A DNA stretch of 64,000 nucleotides from Tsukamurella sp040611135. GTDB taxonomy: Bacteria; Actinomycetota; Actinomycetes; Mycobacteriales; Mycobacteriaceae. A model generated the notes under the pieces. It ran no database searches. It saw only the letters and a program-made list of their open reading frames with translations, and was not told the origin of the DNA. The position numbers and the translations under genes are program-made. Below, piece by piece: positions 43,383 to 52,531 of the stretch. The stretch is taken from positions 310,001-374,000 of the forward strand of contig NZ_JBEXNL010000001.1 in the NCBI RefSeq assembly GCF_040611135.1, in the 5' to 3' direction. Every line of letters starts with the position of its first letter. Position 1 is the first letter of the stretch.

Positions 43383-43679
43383 ATGGAACTCCTCGTCATG
43401 GGCTACGGCACCGTCACGTTCTTCGTGACCCTCGTCCTCACGCTGGCGCTGCTGGGCGCCGCGATCTTCGCGATCATCCACGCGGCCCGCACCCCCGAGG
43501 ACGCCTTCCGGGCCACCGGGAAGTGGCAGAAGAACTACTGGCTCATCACCCTCGTGGTCTGCGCGCTCGTGATCTTCCTGCCCGGCTTCTTCGGCATGGT
43601 GATCGCGGCGGTGGGTGTGCTCGTCTACCTGCTGGACGTCAAGCCGAAACTCGATGAGGTCCGGCGCCCGCGCTATTGA
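43383..43679 (+). CDS. DUF2516 small membrane protein (Rv0476-like)
   Basis: A 98-residue protein with two membrane helices (about 10-30 and 53-85) separated by the conserved ARTPEDAFRATGKWQKNYWL. TAGGCT lies 6 nt before ATG 43383. The function is unknown; its position after hbhA is conserved in mycobacteria. Confidence 0.88.
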   Translation: MELLVMGYGTVTFFVTLVLTLALLGAAIFAIIHAARTPEDAFRATGKWQKNYWLITLVVCALVIFLPGFFGMVIAAVGVLVYLLDVKPKLDEVRRPRY

Positions 43680-43703
43680 GTATTAGTTAGTAAGGTTGGT
43701 CGC

Positions 43704-44756
43704 ATGAAGATCTCCAGCAAGCTCGTCGTCGGTGCGCTCGGCGCCCTCGGAGCCGGTGCCGCGGCGGTCGCCGCCGGCGCCACCGCCTACGCGCTGTCGT
43801 CGCCGACGGAGCCGGCCAACGCCAAGCTGATCGAGGACTACGACGGCCCGCGCGAGGACGGCACCGTCGTCTCCGGGGACGGGACCCGGCTGCACACCCG
43901 CGTCTGGGGACCCGCCGACGGCCCGCTCGCGGTGCTGATCCACGGCTGGACCTGCAACGTGGCCAACTTCCCGCGCCAGGTCGAGCACCTCGTCGCGCGC
44001 GGCTACCGCGTGATCGGCTACGACCAGCGCGGCCACGGAGAGTCGGAGGCGGGCGCGTTCGCGTTCTCCACCGGCGTTCTCGCCGACGACCTGCACGCCG
44101 TCCTCGACGCCCACGTGCCGGACGGGAAGCAGGCGCTGCTCGTCGGCCACAGCATGGGCGCCATCACGATCATGGCGTGGGCCGGCAAGTACACCGACGA
44201 GGTCGCCGCGAAGGCGCACCATGTGGTGCTCAGTTCCACGTACGCCCGCGACGCGGTGCCCGGCTTCGCCGGCGCCACCCCGCTCGCCGCCCTGCCGCGG
44301 ATCGCGCCGCGGTTCACCGAGAAGCTCGGCGACGCCGTGCTCGGCGCCCCGGTGAAGTTCCGCCGCAACCGCCTGCACACGGCTGTGATCCGCTACACGG
44401 CGCTGTGCGGCTACGCCTCGTACGGTGCGGTGACCTACACCGAGGACATGGTCGCCACCTGTCCGCCCGACGTCCGCGGCGAGTGGGGCCACGTGCTGGC
44501 CGGGCTCGACGTGACCGACGGCCTGCGCAAGCTGAACGTCCCCACCTCCGTGGTGGTCGGCCAGTACGACCACCTGACGCCGCCGTCCGATGCCGATGTC
44601 ATCGCGGGCGAGCTGCGCGTCTCCGGGCACCTGGACCGGTTCGCCGTGATCCGCGACTCCGGCCACATGCTCCCGCTCGAGCAGCCGGAGAAGCTCAACG
44701 CTCTCCTCGACTCCATCCTCGACGGACGCCCCGTCGCCTCCGGGGCCCCGGAGTAG
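43704..44756 (+). CDS. Alpha/beta hydrolase with N-terminal membrane/signal segment
   Basis: A 350-residue protein. Residues about 5-32 form a hydrophobic Ala/Gly-rich signal or anchor. The hydrolase domain has LIHGWTCNVANF, the nucleophile elbow VGHSMGAITI, the acid in VVGQYDHLTPP and histidine in SGHMLPLEQPE. TAAGGT stands 7 nt before ATG 43704. It is probably an envelope-located esterase or lipase; the substrate is unknown. Confidence 0.87.
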   Translation: MKISSKLVVGALGALGAGAAAVAAGATAYALSSPTEPANAKLIEDYDGPREDGTVVSGDGTRLHTRVWGPADGPLAVLIHGWTCNVANFPRQVEHLVARGYRVIGYDQRGHGESEAGAFAFSTGVLADDLHAVLDAHVPDGKQALLVGHSMGAITIMAWAGKYTDEVAAKAHHVVLSSTYARDAVPGFAGATPLAALPRIAPRFTEKLGDAVLGAPVKFRRNRLHTAVIRYTALCGYASYGAVTYTEDMVATCPPDVRGEWGHVLAGLDVTDGLRKLNVPTSVVVGQYDHLTPPSDADVIAGELRVSGHLDRFAVIRDSGHMLPLEQPEKLNALLDSILDGRPVASGAPE

Positions 44757-44775
44757 CGCACCGTCGAACCCGGAG

Positions 44776-45651
44776 TCAGGAGAAGACGACGGTCTTGCGG
44801 CCGTGCACGAGCACCCGGTTCTCGAGGTGCCAGCGCAGGCCGCGGGCCAGCACGACCTTCTCGATGTCGCGGCCGCGGAGCACCATGTCCGCGGCGGCGT
44901 CGGCGTGGTCCACGCGGGCCACGTCCTGCTCGATGATCGGGCCGGCGTCGAGGTCGGCCGTCACGTAGTGGCAGGTCGCGCCGATCAGCTTCACGCCGCG
45001 GGCGAACGCCTGGTGGTACGGCCGGGCGCCGACGAAGCTCGGCAGGAAGCTGTGATGGATGTTGATCGCCCGCCCCGCCCACGCCGCGCACAGATCCGCC
45101 GGCAGCACCTGCATGAACCGGGCCAGGACCACCGCGTCGGGGTCCAGCGCATCGGTGAGTTCCGCGACGCGAGCGAACGCCGCCGACTTGTCCTCGCCCG
45201 GACCGGGGAAGGGCACGTGGTGGAACGGGATGTCGAGACGCTCGGTGAAATCGCGCAGGTCCTCGTGGTTGCCGATGACGGCGGCGATGCGCGCGTTCAG
45301 CTCACCCGTCGCGACCCGGCCGACGATGTCGTGCAGGCAGTGCCCCTCCTTGCTGACCAGCAGGACGATGTCCTTCGGCTCGGCGCTCGAGGTCAGGCGC
45401 CACTCCGTCTCGGGGCCGAGTTCGGCGGCCACCTCGGCGGCGAACCGCGCGCGCAGCTCGTCCAACGACAGTGAGACGCTGTCCGCTCGGACCGCCTGGC
45501 GGGTGAAGAACCAGCCGGAGTCGGCGTCGGAGTGGTACGCGGCCTCGACGATCCATCCGCCGACGTCGGCGAGGAAGGTCGAGATACGGGCGACGATGCC
45601 GGTGGTATCGGGGCAGCCCAGGGTCAGGACATAGCGGGTATCGCGGGTCAC
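44776..45651 (-). CDS. purU: Formyltetrahydrofolate deformylase
   Basis: A 291-residue protein with an N-terminal ACT domain (YVLTLGCPDTTGIVARISTFL) and a formyltransferase-like hydrolase domain (INIHHSFLPSFVGARPYHQAFARGVKLIGATCHYVT, then LDAGPIIEQDV). It releases formate from N10-formyl-THF. I choose GTG 45651 because family members start just before the TRYVLTL segment; GTG 45678 would overlap deoC. It converges with the hydrolase gene, with 19 bases between stops. Confidence 0.92.
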   Translation of the reverse strand: MTRDTRYVLTLGCPDTTGIVARISTFLADVGGWIVEAAYHSDADSGWFFTRQAVRADSVSLSLDELRARFAAEVAAELGPETEWRLTSSAEPKDIVLLVSKEGHCLHDIVGRVATGELNARIAAVIGNHEDLRDFTERLDIPFHHVPFPGPGEDKSAAFARVAELTDALDPDAVVLARFMQVLPADLCAAWAGRAINIHHSFLPSFVGARPYHQAFARGVKLIGATCHYVTADLDAGPIIEQDVARVDHADAAADMVLRGRDIEKVVLARGLRWHLENRVLVHGRKTVVFS

Positions 45652-45670
45652 GGACGGTATCGTCTCAAAC

Positions 45671-46375
45671 GTGCTCACACGCTCCGAAGTCGCCGCCCTC
45701 GTCGATCACACCCTGCTCAAGCCGGAGGCCGCCGAGGCCGCCGCCGCTGCGGCCTACCAGGAGGGGCTGGACCTGGGGGTTTACGCCGTCTGCCTGTCCC
45801 CGTCGATGCTGCCGCTGCGCGTCGCGATCGACGCGCAGGAGGTACACGCGGCCGGTGGGCGCTGGGCTCCCCGGACCTGCGTCGTCGCCGGCTTCCCGTC
45901 CGGTAAGCACCACACACTCATCAAGGCCGCCGAGGCGCGGATGGCCGTCGAGGAGGGTGCGCACGAGGTGGACATGGTGATCGACGTCGGGCTCGCCCTC
46001 GCCGGCGAGCTGGACCGGGTCTTCGCCGACGTGCTGACCGTCCGCGAGGCGATCGGCGCGGATCCGGTGCTCAAGGTCATCGTCGAGTCCGCGGCGCTGC
46101 TCGAGTTCGGCGACGCCGACCTGCTCACCGAGGTGTGCAAGCGCTCCGTCAAGGGCGGCGCGACCTTCGTCAAGACCTCCACGGGCTTCCACCCCAGCGG
46201 TGGCGCGTCCGCCGACGCGGTGCGGATCATGCGCGCGGCCGTCGGGCCCGATGTCGGCGTCAAGGCCTCCGGCGGCATCCGCACGGCCGAGGCCGCGCAG
46301 GAGATGATCGACGCCGGCGCGAACCGCCTTGGACTGTCCGGCTCGCGCGCCGTGCTGGCCGGCTTCCCGGAGTAG
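45671..46375 (+). CDS. deoC: Deoxyribose-phosphate aldolase
   Basis: A 234-residue class I aldolase converting 2-deoxyribose-5-phosphate to acetaldehyde and glyceraldehyde-3-phosphate. The Schiff-base lysine is in TFVKTSTGFHPSGGAS, the second lysine in GVKASGGIRT, and DHTLLKPEA is at the start. GTG 45671 follows TATCGT by 7 nt (leaderless type). It matches Rv0478 in the conserved order and is divergent from purU. Confidence 0.96.
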   Translation: MLTRSEVAALVDHTLLKPEAAEAAAAAAYQEGLDLGVYAVCLSPSMLPLRVAIDAQEVHAAGGRWAPRTCVVAGFPSGKHHTLIKAAEARMAVEEGAHEVDMVIDVGLALAGELDRVFADVLTVREAIGADPVLKVIVESAALLEFGDADLLTEVCKRSVKGGATFVKTSTGFHPSGGASADAVRIMRAAVGPDVGVKASGGIRTAEAAQEMIDAGANRLGLSGSRAVLAGFPE

Positions 46376-46400
46376 GCACCGTCGGGCGGCCCGACGGTGC
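46376..46400. terminator. Bidirectional terminator from paired GCACCGTCG motif
   Basis: GCACCGTCGGGC, one G, then GCCCGACGGTGC is a perfect 12-bp inverted repeat. It begins directly after the deoC stop and ends eight bases before the P450 stop on the other strand. Confidence 0.7.
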
Positions 46401-46408
46401 GCGAGCGC

Positions 46409-47698
46409 TCAGGCGAGCCGCGCGGGGAGCGCCGCGTACCCGTACAGGGTCGAGAGCCCGCGGTGCCGCGCACCGTCGGACAGGGCGACCGCGGGGTAGC
46501 GCTCGAACAGCCCGGACAGGGCGACGGTGCCCTCCATCCGCGCCAGCGCGGCGCCGATGCAGGCGTGGATGCCGTAGCCGAAGCTCACGTTCTTCTTCGC
46601 GTCGGGCCGGGTCACGTCGAACTCGTTCGGCCGGTCGAAGACCTTCGGGTCGCGGTTGGCGCCCGCGAGCTGCAGGGACACCATGGTCCCGCGCCCGATG
46701 CGCACGCCCGCGACCTCCACGTCCTCCCGCGCGACGCGGGCCGTGCGCTGGATGGGGCTCGAGAAGCGCAGGACCTCCTCGACGGCGTTCGGCCACAGCT
46801 CCGGCCGCTCGCGCAGGATCGCCAGCTGGTCGGGGTGCGCCAGCAGGTCGACGATGCCGTTGCCGATCAGGTTGACGGTGGTCTCGAAGCCCGCGCCGAT
46901 GAGCAGCGCCGCGTTCGCGATCAGTTCCCGGTCCGACAGCTCGCCGCTCGAGGCGAGGAGGGCGAACGGGTGGTCGGCGTCGGGGTCGGCGCGCACCCGC
47001 GCGAAGTGGGCGGCGAGGTACTCGCGCAGCCCGGTCAGCGCGACCTGCGAGCGCCGGTAGACGGGCCACGCCAGACCCGGATCGAGCAGCGGCGCCGCGG
47101 CCTCGCCCCACTCGAGCATGTAGTCGTCGTCCTCCTCGGGCAGGCCGAGGAGTCGCCCGATCATGGTGACCGGCAGCCGCGCCGCGAAGTCGCGGACCAG
47201 GTCGGGCGCGGGCGCCTCCGCCATCGCGTCCAGGAGCGAGACGGTCACCGTCCGAGCGCGGCCCGTGAGCTGTTCGATGGACCGGGGCGTGAAGGTCCTC
47301 GCGATCGGATGCCGGTAGGCCGTGTGCGCGGGCGGCTCGCTGACCAGCATCGACGGTGGCTCGACCGGATTGGGCAGCTGCGGGTCGGTCAGCTCCAGGA
47401 TGCGCAGCAGCGGGCCGGGGAAACCGAAGTCGGCGGTCTGGACGGTGCCGAAGCGCGCATCGCGCAGGATCTCCCGGCAGACGGCGTGATCGGCGGTGGT
47501 GGCGCCGACCTCGCTGCGCACGAGCGGCCCCTCCGCCCGCAGCGCGTCGAAGACCTCGTACTGCGACCCGGGTTCGCCGTAGCCGAGCAGCATCTGGGCC
47601 ATGCGGTCGCCGCGTTCCGCGCGGCGCGGCAGGGCGCGCCGGGGGAGGCCGTGCATGATCCCCCAGCGCACCCGGGTCGCCAGAGCCGCCGGCAGCAT
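46409..47698 (-). CDS. Cytochrome P450
   Basis: A 429-residue soluble bacterial P450. The I-helix motif is GAGFETTVNLIG, the ExxR helix EEVLRF, and the haem loop FGYGIHACIGAALAR with the cysteine ligand. ATG 47698 begins two bases after the DUF2993 stop, so they form an operon. Ferredoxin and reductase partners are not encoded nearby. The substrate is unknown. Confidence 0.94.
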   Translation of the reverse strand: MLPAALATRVRWGIMHGLPRRALPRRAERGDRMAQMLLGYGEPGSQYEVFDALRAEGPLVRSEVGATTADHAVCREILRDARFGTVQTADFGFPGPLLRILELTDPQLPNPVEPPSMLVSEPPAHTAYRHPIARTFTPRSIEQLTGRARTVTVSLLDAMAEAPAPDLVRDFAARLPVTMIGRLLGLPEEDDDYMLEWGEAAAPLLDPGLAWPVYRRSQVALTGLREYLAAHFARVRADPDADHPFALLASSGELSDRELIANAALLIGAGFETTVNLIGNGIVDLLAHPDQLAILRERPELWPNAVEEVLRFSSPIQRTARVAREDVEVAGVRIGRGTMVSLQLAGANRDPKVFDRPNEFDVTRPDAKKNVSFGYGIHACIGAALARMEGTVALSGLFERYPAVALSDGARHRGLSTLYGYAALPARLA

Positions 47699-47700
47699 CG

Positions 47701-48639
47701 TCAGAGCACCGAGCAGTTGGTGGCGCCCACGTCGTTGCCGCTCTCGATGTCCTTGGGCAGCACGTTCTGGCCCGAGTAGCGCAGGCTGACGGCCTGGTCG
47801 GTCATCTTCAGGTCGCTCGCGGTCAGCCCGTTGGGCGTCGGGATGTCGGCGATCGCGGTGATCGCCTGCTGCGCCAGCTCGTCGGGTACGCCGAAGCCGA
47901 GGATGGACGCCTTGCTCGCGGTGAGGACGACCTTGTTGTCCTTGATGGACGGCGTGAGGTTGATCGTGATGAGCCCGGTCGTGATCTCGATCCGGTTGGC
48001 GGACGGGTTCAGGGTGACCTTCGGGTCGGACAGGAGGGGCACCTGCGCGACCTTGTTCTTGATGCCGTCGGCGGTGAACTCGCCGAGGATGGTCGCGTCG
48101 TCGATCCTGTTGTCGCCGCTGGGATCGACGCCCTTGAGCAGGATGCGCACGTTGAGACCCGAGGTGCCCTGCAGGCCGTCGATGGTGATATCGATCGACG
48201 ACATCTTGCCGCTCGCGTTCTGGATCAGCATGGGCGTCTTGGCGAAGGAGACCGAGACGTCGTTGGCCTTGGCGCCGCTCTTGATGTTGTCCGCGAGGCA
48301 CCCCTCGATGTGGTTGCGGACGTACAGCTCGATGCCGACGAACGCGATCACGACGAGCGCCACCACCCCGGCCGCGATCAAACCGATCAGCTTGCCGGTG
48401 GAGCGCTTCGCCTTCGGGGGCTTGCCGGGGCCGCCCGGGCCCACCGGTCCCGACGGTCCACCGGGCGGGACCTGGGCGGGCGGCACCGGCGGCTGCTGGC
48501 CGAGCTCGGGTCGCGCGTGCGCGCCCGAGGGGCGCGCCGCCGACTCGATCGGCCGCGTCAGGCCGTCCTGCGGGCCGGCGTTCTGCGGGGCCGGGTGCTG
48601 CGGGCCGGGGTTCTGCGGGGTGTTCGGGTTCGTATCCAT
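47701..48639 (-). CDS. DUF2993 (LmeA-like) membrane-anchored protein (Rv0479c-like)
   Basis: A 312-residue protein with a Pro/Gly/Gln-rich cytoplasmic N-terminus (residues 1-75), one membrane helix (LIGLIAAGVVALVVIAFVGIEL, near 85-105) and an extracytoplasmic DUF2993 domain. DUF2993 includes LmeA, linked to mannan elongation and lipid binding in mycobacteria. The same layout stands at Rv0479c. Confidence 0.86.
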   Translation of the reverse strand: MDTNPNTPQNPGPQHPAPQNAGPQDGLTRPIESAARPSGAHARPELGQQPPVPPAQVPPGGPSGPVGPGGPGKPPKAKRSTGKLIGLIAAGVVALVVIAFVGIELYVRNHIEGCLADNIKSGAKANDVSVSFAKTPMLIQNASGKMSSIDITIDGLQGTSGLNVRILLKGVDPSGDNRIDDATILGEFTADGIKNKVAQVPLLSDPKVTLNPSANRIEITTGLITINLTPSIKDNKVVLTASKASILGFGVPDELAQQAITAIADIPTPNGLTASDLKMTDQAVSLRYSGQNVLPKDIESGNDVGATNCSVL

Positions 48640-48655
48640 CGTCTGCGATTGTTCC

Positions 48656-49471
48656 TCATCCCTGGGCGGAGACGGTGAAGTCCCTACGGTTGGCCAGCAC
48701 GGGCAGCGCGGCCCGCACCTCGTCGAGCCGGTCCAGCGGCAGGTCGACGACGATCTGTTCCGCGGCGGCGCCCGCGGTGGCGAGCACGGCACCGTCGGGC
48801 CCGACGGCCAGCGAGCCGCCCACACCGCGCGGCGCGCTGCCGGGCTCGGCGTCGGAGGGCCGCGCCTGATCGACGGCGACGACGAAGGTGGTCGAGTCGA
48901 GCGCGCGGGCGCGGGCGAGCGTGGTGAAGGCGTCGAGCTTGCCGGGGCCGTCGCCCCACGACGCGGGCGCGACGATCACCTGCGCGCCGGCATCGGCCAG
49001 CGCCTGATACAGGGTGGGAAAGCGCAGGTCGTAGCAGGTGCTCAGGCCGACGGGGACGCCCCCGACCTGCACGACGACGGCGCGGGCGCCCGGTTCGACG
49101 GTGCGCGACTCGGCGAAGCCGAAGGCGTCGTAGAGGTGCACCTTGTCGTAGTGGTCGGTCGTGCCGTCGGGCGCCGCGGACAGGAGTGTGTTGCGGACGC
49201 GGCCGTCGGAGCCCGGGGTGAACATCCCCGCGACGACGTGCACGCCGGTCTCCCGTGCCGCCGCCGCGACGCGCGTGGCCCACGGACCGTCGAGCGGCTC
49301 GGCGACCGGCTTCAGCGACACCCCGAACCGGCACATCGTGGCCTCCGGGAACACGGCGAGCGCCGCGCCGGCGTCGGCGGCGCGGCGCAGACCGTCCTCG
49401 ACCAGCGCGGCATTGGCCGCGGGATCGGTGGTGGCCTCGATCTGCGCCAGCGCGACGGTCAGCGATGTCAT
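48656..49471 (-). CDS. Nitrilase/omega-amidase family hydrolase (Rv0480c-like)
   Basis: A 271-residue carbon-nitrogen hydrolase. The Glu-Lys-Cys triad is visible in AVFPEATM, HYDKVHLYD and STCYDLRFP. TAGTGT lies 7 nt before ATG 49471. Relatives act on small amides such as deaminated glutathione or 2-oxoglutaramate; the exact substrate cannot be read. Confidence 0.9.
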   Translation of the reverse strand: MTSLTVALAQIEATTDPAANAALVEDGLRRAADAGAALAVFPEATMCRFGVSLKPVAEPLDGPWATRVAAAARETGVHVVAGMFTPGSDGRVRNTLLSAAPDGTTDHYDKVHLYDAFGFAESRTVEPGARAVVVQVGGVPVGLSTCYDLRFPTLYQALADAGAQVIVAPASWGDGPGKLDAFTTLARARALDSTTFVVAVDQARPSDAEPGSAPRGVGGSLAVGPDGAVLATAGAAAEQIVVDLPLDRLDEVRAALPVLANRRDFTVSAQG

Positions 49472-49530
49472 GCGCACCACACTACTGATCTCCGCTCGAT
49501 AGGGCGGCGCGGCCGAGGGCGGAGCGAGAG

Positions 49531-49605
49531 GCTCACGATGTCGGGTTCTGATGCCTCGGACGTGCGCGGGACACCTCCGAGGCATCGGAACCCGACATCG
49601 TGAGC
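49531..49605. repeat. Conserved-arm hairpin repeat, copy 2
   Basis: Two 30-nt arms (49531-49560 and 49576-49605) pair with one wobble around a 15-nt loop. The outer 18 nt are GCTCACGATGTCGGGTTC / GAACCCGACATCGTGAGC, as in the copy at 28568-28643; the inner stem (GATGCCTCGGA) differs. It stands two bases after the methyltransferase stop. Confidence 0.85.
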
Positions 49606-49607
49606 GG

Positions 49608-50393
49608 CTACGGCGCGACCAGGTCCCAGTCGACGGTGAGCAGGTTGTCGCGGACGGGCCGCCGGGGCGGGCGGGCGGCACCGCCGGTGCGCTGGGCCAG
49701 CAGTGTCCCCGCGGCCCGCCAGCGCACGCGGTTGCCGTACGGTGCGTAGCCGGCGGCCTCGTCCCAACAACGATCCGCCAGCGTGAGCAGCGAGTGGATA
49801 CCGTCACCGGGCGTGTTGTGGTGGATCAGGGCCTTCGGCAGCCGCTCCGCCAGGTCCGACGGGTGATCGCTGTAGCCGGGATGCCAGGCCAGGGTCAGCG
49901 TGCTCGGCACGGGCACGACGCCGGGCGGAGCGGCACCCAGGGTGAGCCAGCAGCACCGTCGGCCCAGCTCGTCGCACGTGCCCTCGATGAAGACCCCGCC
50001 CGGGGCGAGCCGCGAGGTCACCGAGGCCCAGGCGTCGGCCACCTCGGCCTCGTCGTACTGCCGCAGCACGTTGAAGGCGCGCACCAGGTTCGGGCGCAGT
50101 CCCGCGAGCTCGAAGCCGCCCCGGGCGAACTCCACGCCGTCGCGGCCCGGGACCACCCGCGCGGGGTCGATCTCCAGGCCCGTCACGCGGACCGTCGGCG
50201 ACATGCGCCGCAGCCAGGACGCCCACTCGAGGGTCGTGTTCGGGCGCGCGCCGTAGCCCACGTCGACGGCCAACGGCGACGGCGAGCTCAACGCCGCGGC
50301 CACGAGCGGCGAGTGCACCGACCAGCGATCACTGCGCCGCAGCCGGTTCAGCCCTGTCGTGCCGCGCGTGATCCGGCCCTGCGGCGCGGCCAC
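49608..50393 (-). CDS. Class I SAM methyltransferase-like protein
   Basis: A 261-residue protein: LAVDVGYGARPNTTLEWASWL (motif I-like), VTGLEIDPARV, FNVLRQYDEAEVADAW and LAPGGVFIEGTCDELG. The fold fits a methyltransferase, and the substrate is unknown. GTG 50393 begins three bases after the stop of the DUF2505 gene. The hairpin repeat copy 2 ends the transcript. Confidence 0.78.
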   Translation of the reverse strand: MAAPQGRITRGTTGLNRLRRSDRWSVHSPLVAAALSSPSPLAVDVGYGARPNTTLEWASWLRRMSPTVRVTGLEIDPARVVPGRDGVEFARGGFELAGLRPNLVRAFNVLRQYDEAEVADAWASVTSRLAPGGVFIEGTCDELGRRCCWLTLGAAPPGVVPVPSTLTLAWHPGYSDHPSDLAERLPKALIHHNTPGDGIHSLLTLADRCWDEAAGYAPYGNRVRWRAAGTLLAQRTGGAARPPRRPVRDNLLTVDWDLVAP

Positions 50394-50396
50394 GGG

Positions 50397-50903
50397 TCAG
50401 TGCTTGTCGACCCAGTACTTGAGGTACTCGGCCTCGGCGCGGAACAGGTCCACGAGGTTGATGAGGATCAGCTGCTCGAGCTTGGTGCCGACGAAGGGCA
50501 CGAACACCTTGACGACGCTGGTGTAGCGCATGGTGCAGCCGGTCTCGGTGTTGAACAGGTCGGCCTCGCCCTTGAGTGAGCCGGGGCCCGCGGGGATCGA
50601 CGCCTTGTAGTCGCCGATCGAGTGCTCGCCGTCCCACGCGCCGTAGAACTCCTGGCGCGTGATGATCATGTCCTTCTTCACGACGCCCTGCGCGATCGGC
50701 GGCAGGTACTCGTGCGGCAGGTTCTGCTTCTGGACGACCGTGATGCCCTCGTCGTCGACATCGAACTCGGTGAGCTCCGACAGCGGGGTGAGGTTGCGGA
50801 AGTCGGTCATCTTCTCGGTCCAGTACTCCTTGGTGGAGTAGGCGTCGTAGAAGACCTCGGCGGGGAACGGGAAGCGCGCCGAATAGCTGAGACGTCGTGC
50901 CAT
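50397..50903 (-). CDS. DUF2505 protein (first of a tandem pair)
   Basis: A 168-residue protein of the START-like DUF2505 family: RRLSYSARFPFPAEVFYDAYSTKEYW at the start and a final amphipathic LEQLILINLVDLFRAEAEYLKYWV. No enzymatic residues are known. It is a paralogue of the next gene and is cotranscribed with the methyltransferase-like gene. Confidence 0.83.
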   Translation of the reverse strand: MARRLSYSARFPFPAEVFYDAYSTKEYWTEKMTDFRNLTPLSELTEFDVDDEGITVVQKQNLPHEYLPPIAQGVVKKDMIITRQEFYGAWDGEHSIGDYKASIPAGPGSLKGEADLFNTETGCTMRYTSVVKVFVPFVGTKLEQLILINLVDLFRAEAEYLKYWVDKH

Positions 50904-50937
50904 GAGGGGAGACCTTACTCGGGGATGACTTCGGGGA

Positions 50938-51459
50938 TCAGTGCTCGGCGATCCACTGCAGCGTGAACTCGCGCTCGCTCTCCATGAGCTCCTGCAGGTT
51001 CTCGACCACCAGCGACTCGACCTTCTTCGCGACGAACGGGATCGACACGCTGGCCTCGCCGTCGGCGGTGATGCGGGCGGTGCCGTCCGCGCCGGGCGCG
51101 CCCTCCAGCACCGTCGTGCCGGACAGCTGGGCGGGCACGCCCTGGATGTCGGCGGAGAAACGGCCCTCGCAGCGGGCGCCGTCGAACGGGCCCCACTCCT
51201 CGATGCGGTGGATCTCCAGGCCGCCGGGCCGGATCGCGGTCACCACGGGCGGCAGCTTGTCCTCGCCGATCACGTGCACCACGAGCACGCGGACGGACGC
51301 GCCGGCGCCCTCGCCCGTGACGGTCAGCTCCGCCACCCGCGCGCCCTCGCCGCCGACCTCGGCCACGCGGGCGGGCCAGTACGCGGCGTCGGTGAACGCG
51401 GCGTGCAGGGCGGCCGGGGCGGTGGCGTAGTCGAGCGAGCGTTCGAGACGGGTAGTCAT
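50938..51459 (-). CDS. DUF2505 protein (second of a tandem pair)
   Basis: A 173-residue paralogue: LERSLDYATAPAALHAAFTDAAYW, then VRVLVVHVIGEDKLP and a C-terminal VESLVVENLQELMESEREFTLQWI. Shared ends and spacing with the 50397-50903 protein show a duplication. It is divergent from murB with 24 bp between starts. The family is actinobacterial and uncharacterised. Confidence 0.83.
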   Translation of the reverse strand: MTTRLERSLDYATAPAALHAAFTDAAYWPARVAEVGGEGARVAELTVTGEGAGASVRVLVVHVIGEDKLPPVVTAIRPGGLEIHRIEEWGPFDGARCEGRFSADIQGVPAQLSGTTVLEGAPGADGTARITADGEASVSIPFVAKKVESLVVENLQELMESEREFTLQWIAEH

Positions 51460-51483
51460 GGGGGGACACGTTACCGTTGCGGA

Positions 51484-52521
51484 GTGCCTGAACTGCTATC
51501 GGAGTTGACCACACTGCGCCTCGGCGGCCCCGCACGCGCGTACGTGCGGTGCGAGAGCGCCGCCGAGACCGCGCGGGAGGTCGCGCGGTGCGACGCCGCC
51601 GGCGAGCCCGTGCTGCTGGTCGGCGGCGGCTCCAACCTGGTGGTCGCCGACGCGGGCTTCGACGGCACCGTCGTCCACCTGCGCGGCGACGGGATCGAGA
51701 TCGAGGGCACGACGCTCACCGCGGACGCGGGCGCGGTCTGGGACGACGTCGTCGCGGCGTCCGTCGACGCCGGCCTCGGCGGCCTCGAGTGCCTCTCCGG
51801 TATCCCCGGCTCCGCGGGCGCGACGCCCGTGCAGAACGTGGGGGCGTACGGCGTCGAGGTCGCGTCCTGGCTCGACGCCGTCGAGCTCTACCACCGCGCG
51901 ACCGGGGAGACTGCGTGGGTCGCGCCCGAGACGCTGGGCCTGGCCTATCGGACGTCCCGCCTCAAGCAGTCGGACGCCGATGTCGTTCTGCGCGTGCGGT
52001 TCGCCCTGACCGACGGTGCCTCCGCTCCCGTTCGGTACGGGGAGCTCGCGCGGGCCCTGGGGGCCGAGGCGGGCGGCACCGTCGAGCCCGCGCGGGCGCG
52101 GGCCGAGGTGCTGGCGCTGCGCCGGAGCAAGGGCATGGTGCTCGACCCGGCCGACCACGACACGTGGAGCGTCGGGTCCTTCTTCACCAACCCGGTGGTG
52201 CCCGACGACGCCGCGGTCGCCCGGGTCGAGGAGGCCGCGGGCGAGAGCACGCCGCGGTACCCCGCGCCGGCGGGGATCAAGCTGTCCGCGGGCTGGCTGA
52301 TCGAGCGGGCGGGCTTCCACAAGGGCTTCGCGGGCGGCCGGACGGGCGTCTCGCTGTCGACGAAACACACGCTCGCGCTCACCAATCGGGGGACGGGCAC
52401 GACCGTCGAGTTGCTCGCCCTGGCGGCCGAGGTCCGAGATGGGGTGTTCGCCCGATTCGGGGTCGAGCTGCACCCCGAGCCCGTCCTCGTAGGTGCGGAA
52501 CTGCCCTCGTCACGCCGGTAG
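51484..52521 (+). CDS. murB: UDP-N-acetylenolpyruvoylglucosamine reductase
   Basis: A 345-residue FAD enzyme that makes UDP-MurNAc. FAD-binding motifs LLVGGGSNLVVAD and IPGSAGATPVQNVGAYG are present, the catalytic serine region is WSVGSFFTNPVV, and LHPEPVLVG is at the end. GTG 51484 follows TACCGT by 6 nt. It corresponds to Rv0482. Confidence 0.97.
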   Translation: MPELLSELTTLRLGGPARAYVRCESAAETAREVARCDAAGEPVLLVGGGSNLVVADAGFDGTVVHLRGDGIEIEGTTLTADAGAVWDDVVAASVDAGLGGLECLSGIPGSAGATPVQNVGAYGVEVASWLDAVELYHRATGETAWVAPETLGLAYRTSRLKQSDADVVLRVRFALTDGASAPVRYGELARALGAEAGGTVEPARARAEVLALRRSKGMVLDPADHDTWSVGSFFTNPVVPDDAAVARVEEAAGESTPRYPAPAGIKLSAGWLIERAGFHKGFAGGRTGVSLSTKHTLALTNRGTGTTVELLALAAEVRDGVFARFGVELHPEPVLVGAELPSSRR

Positions 52522-52531
52522 AATCCATTCG

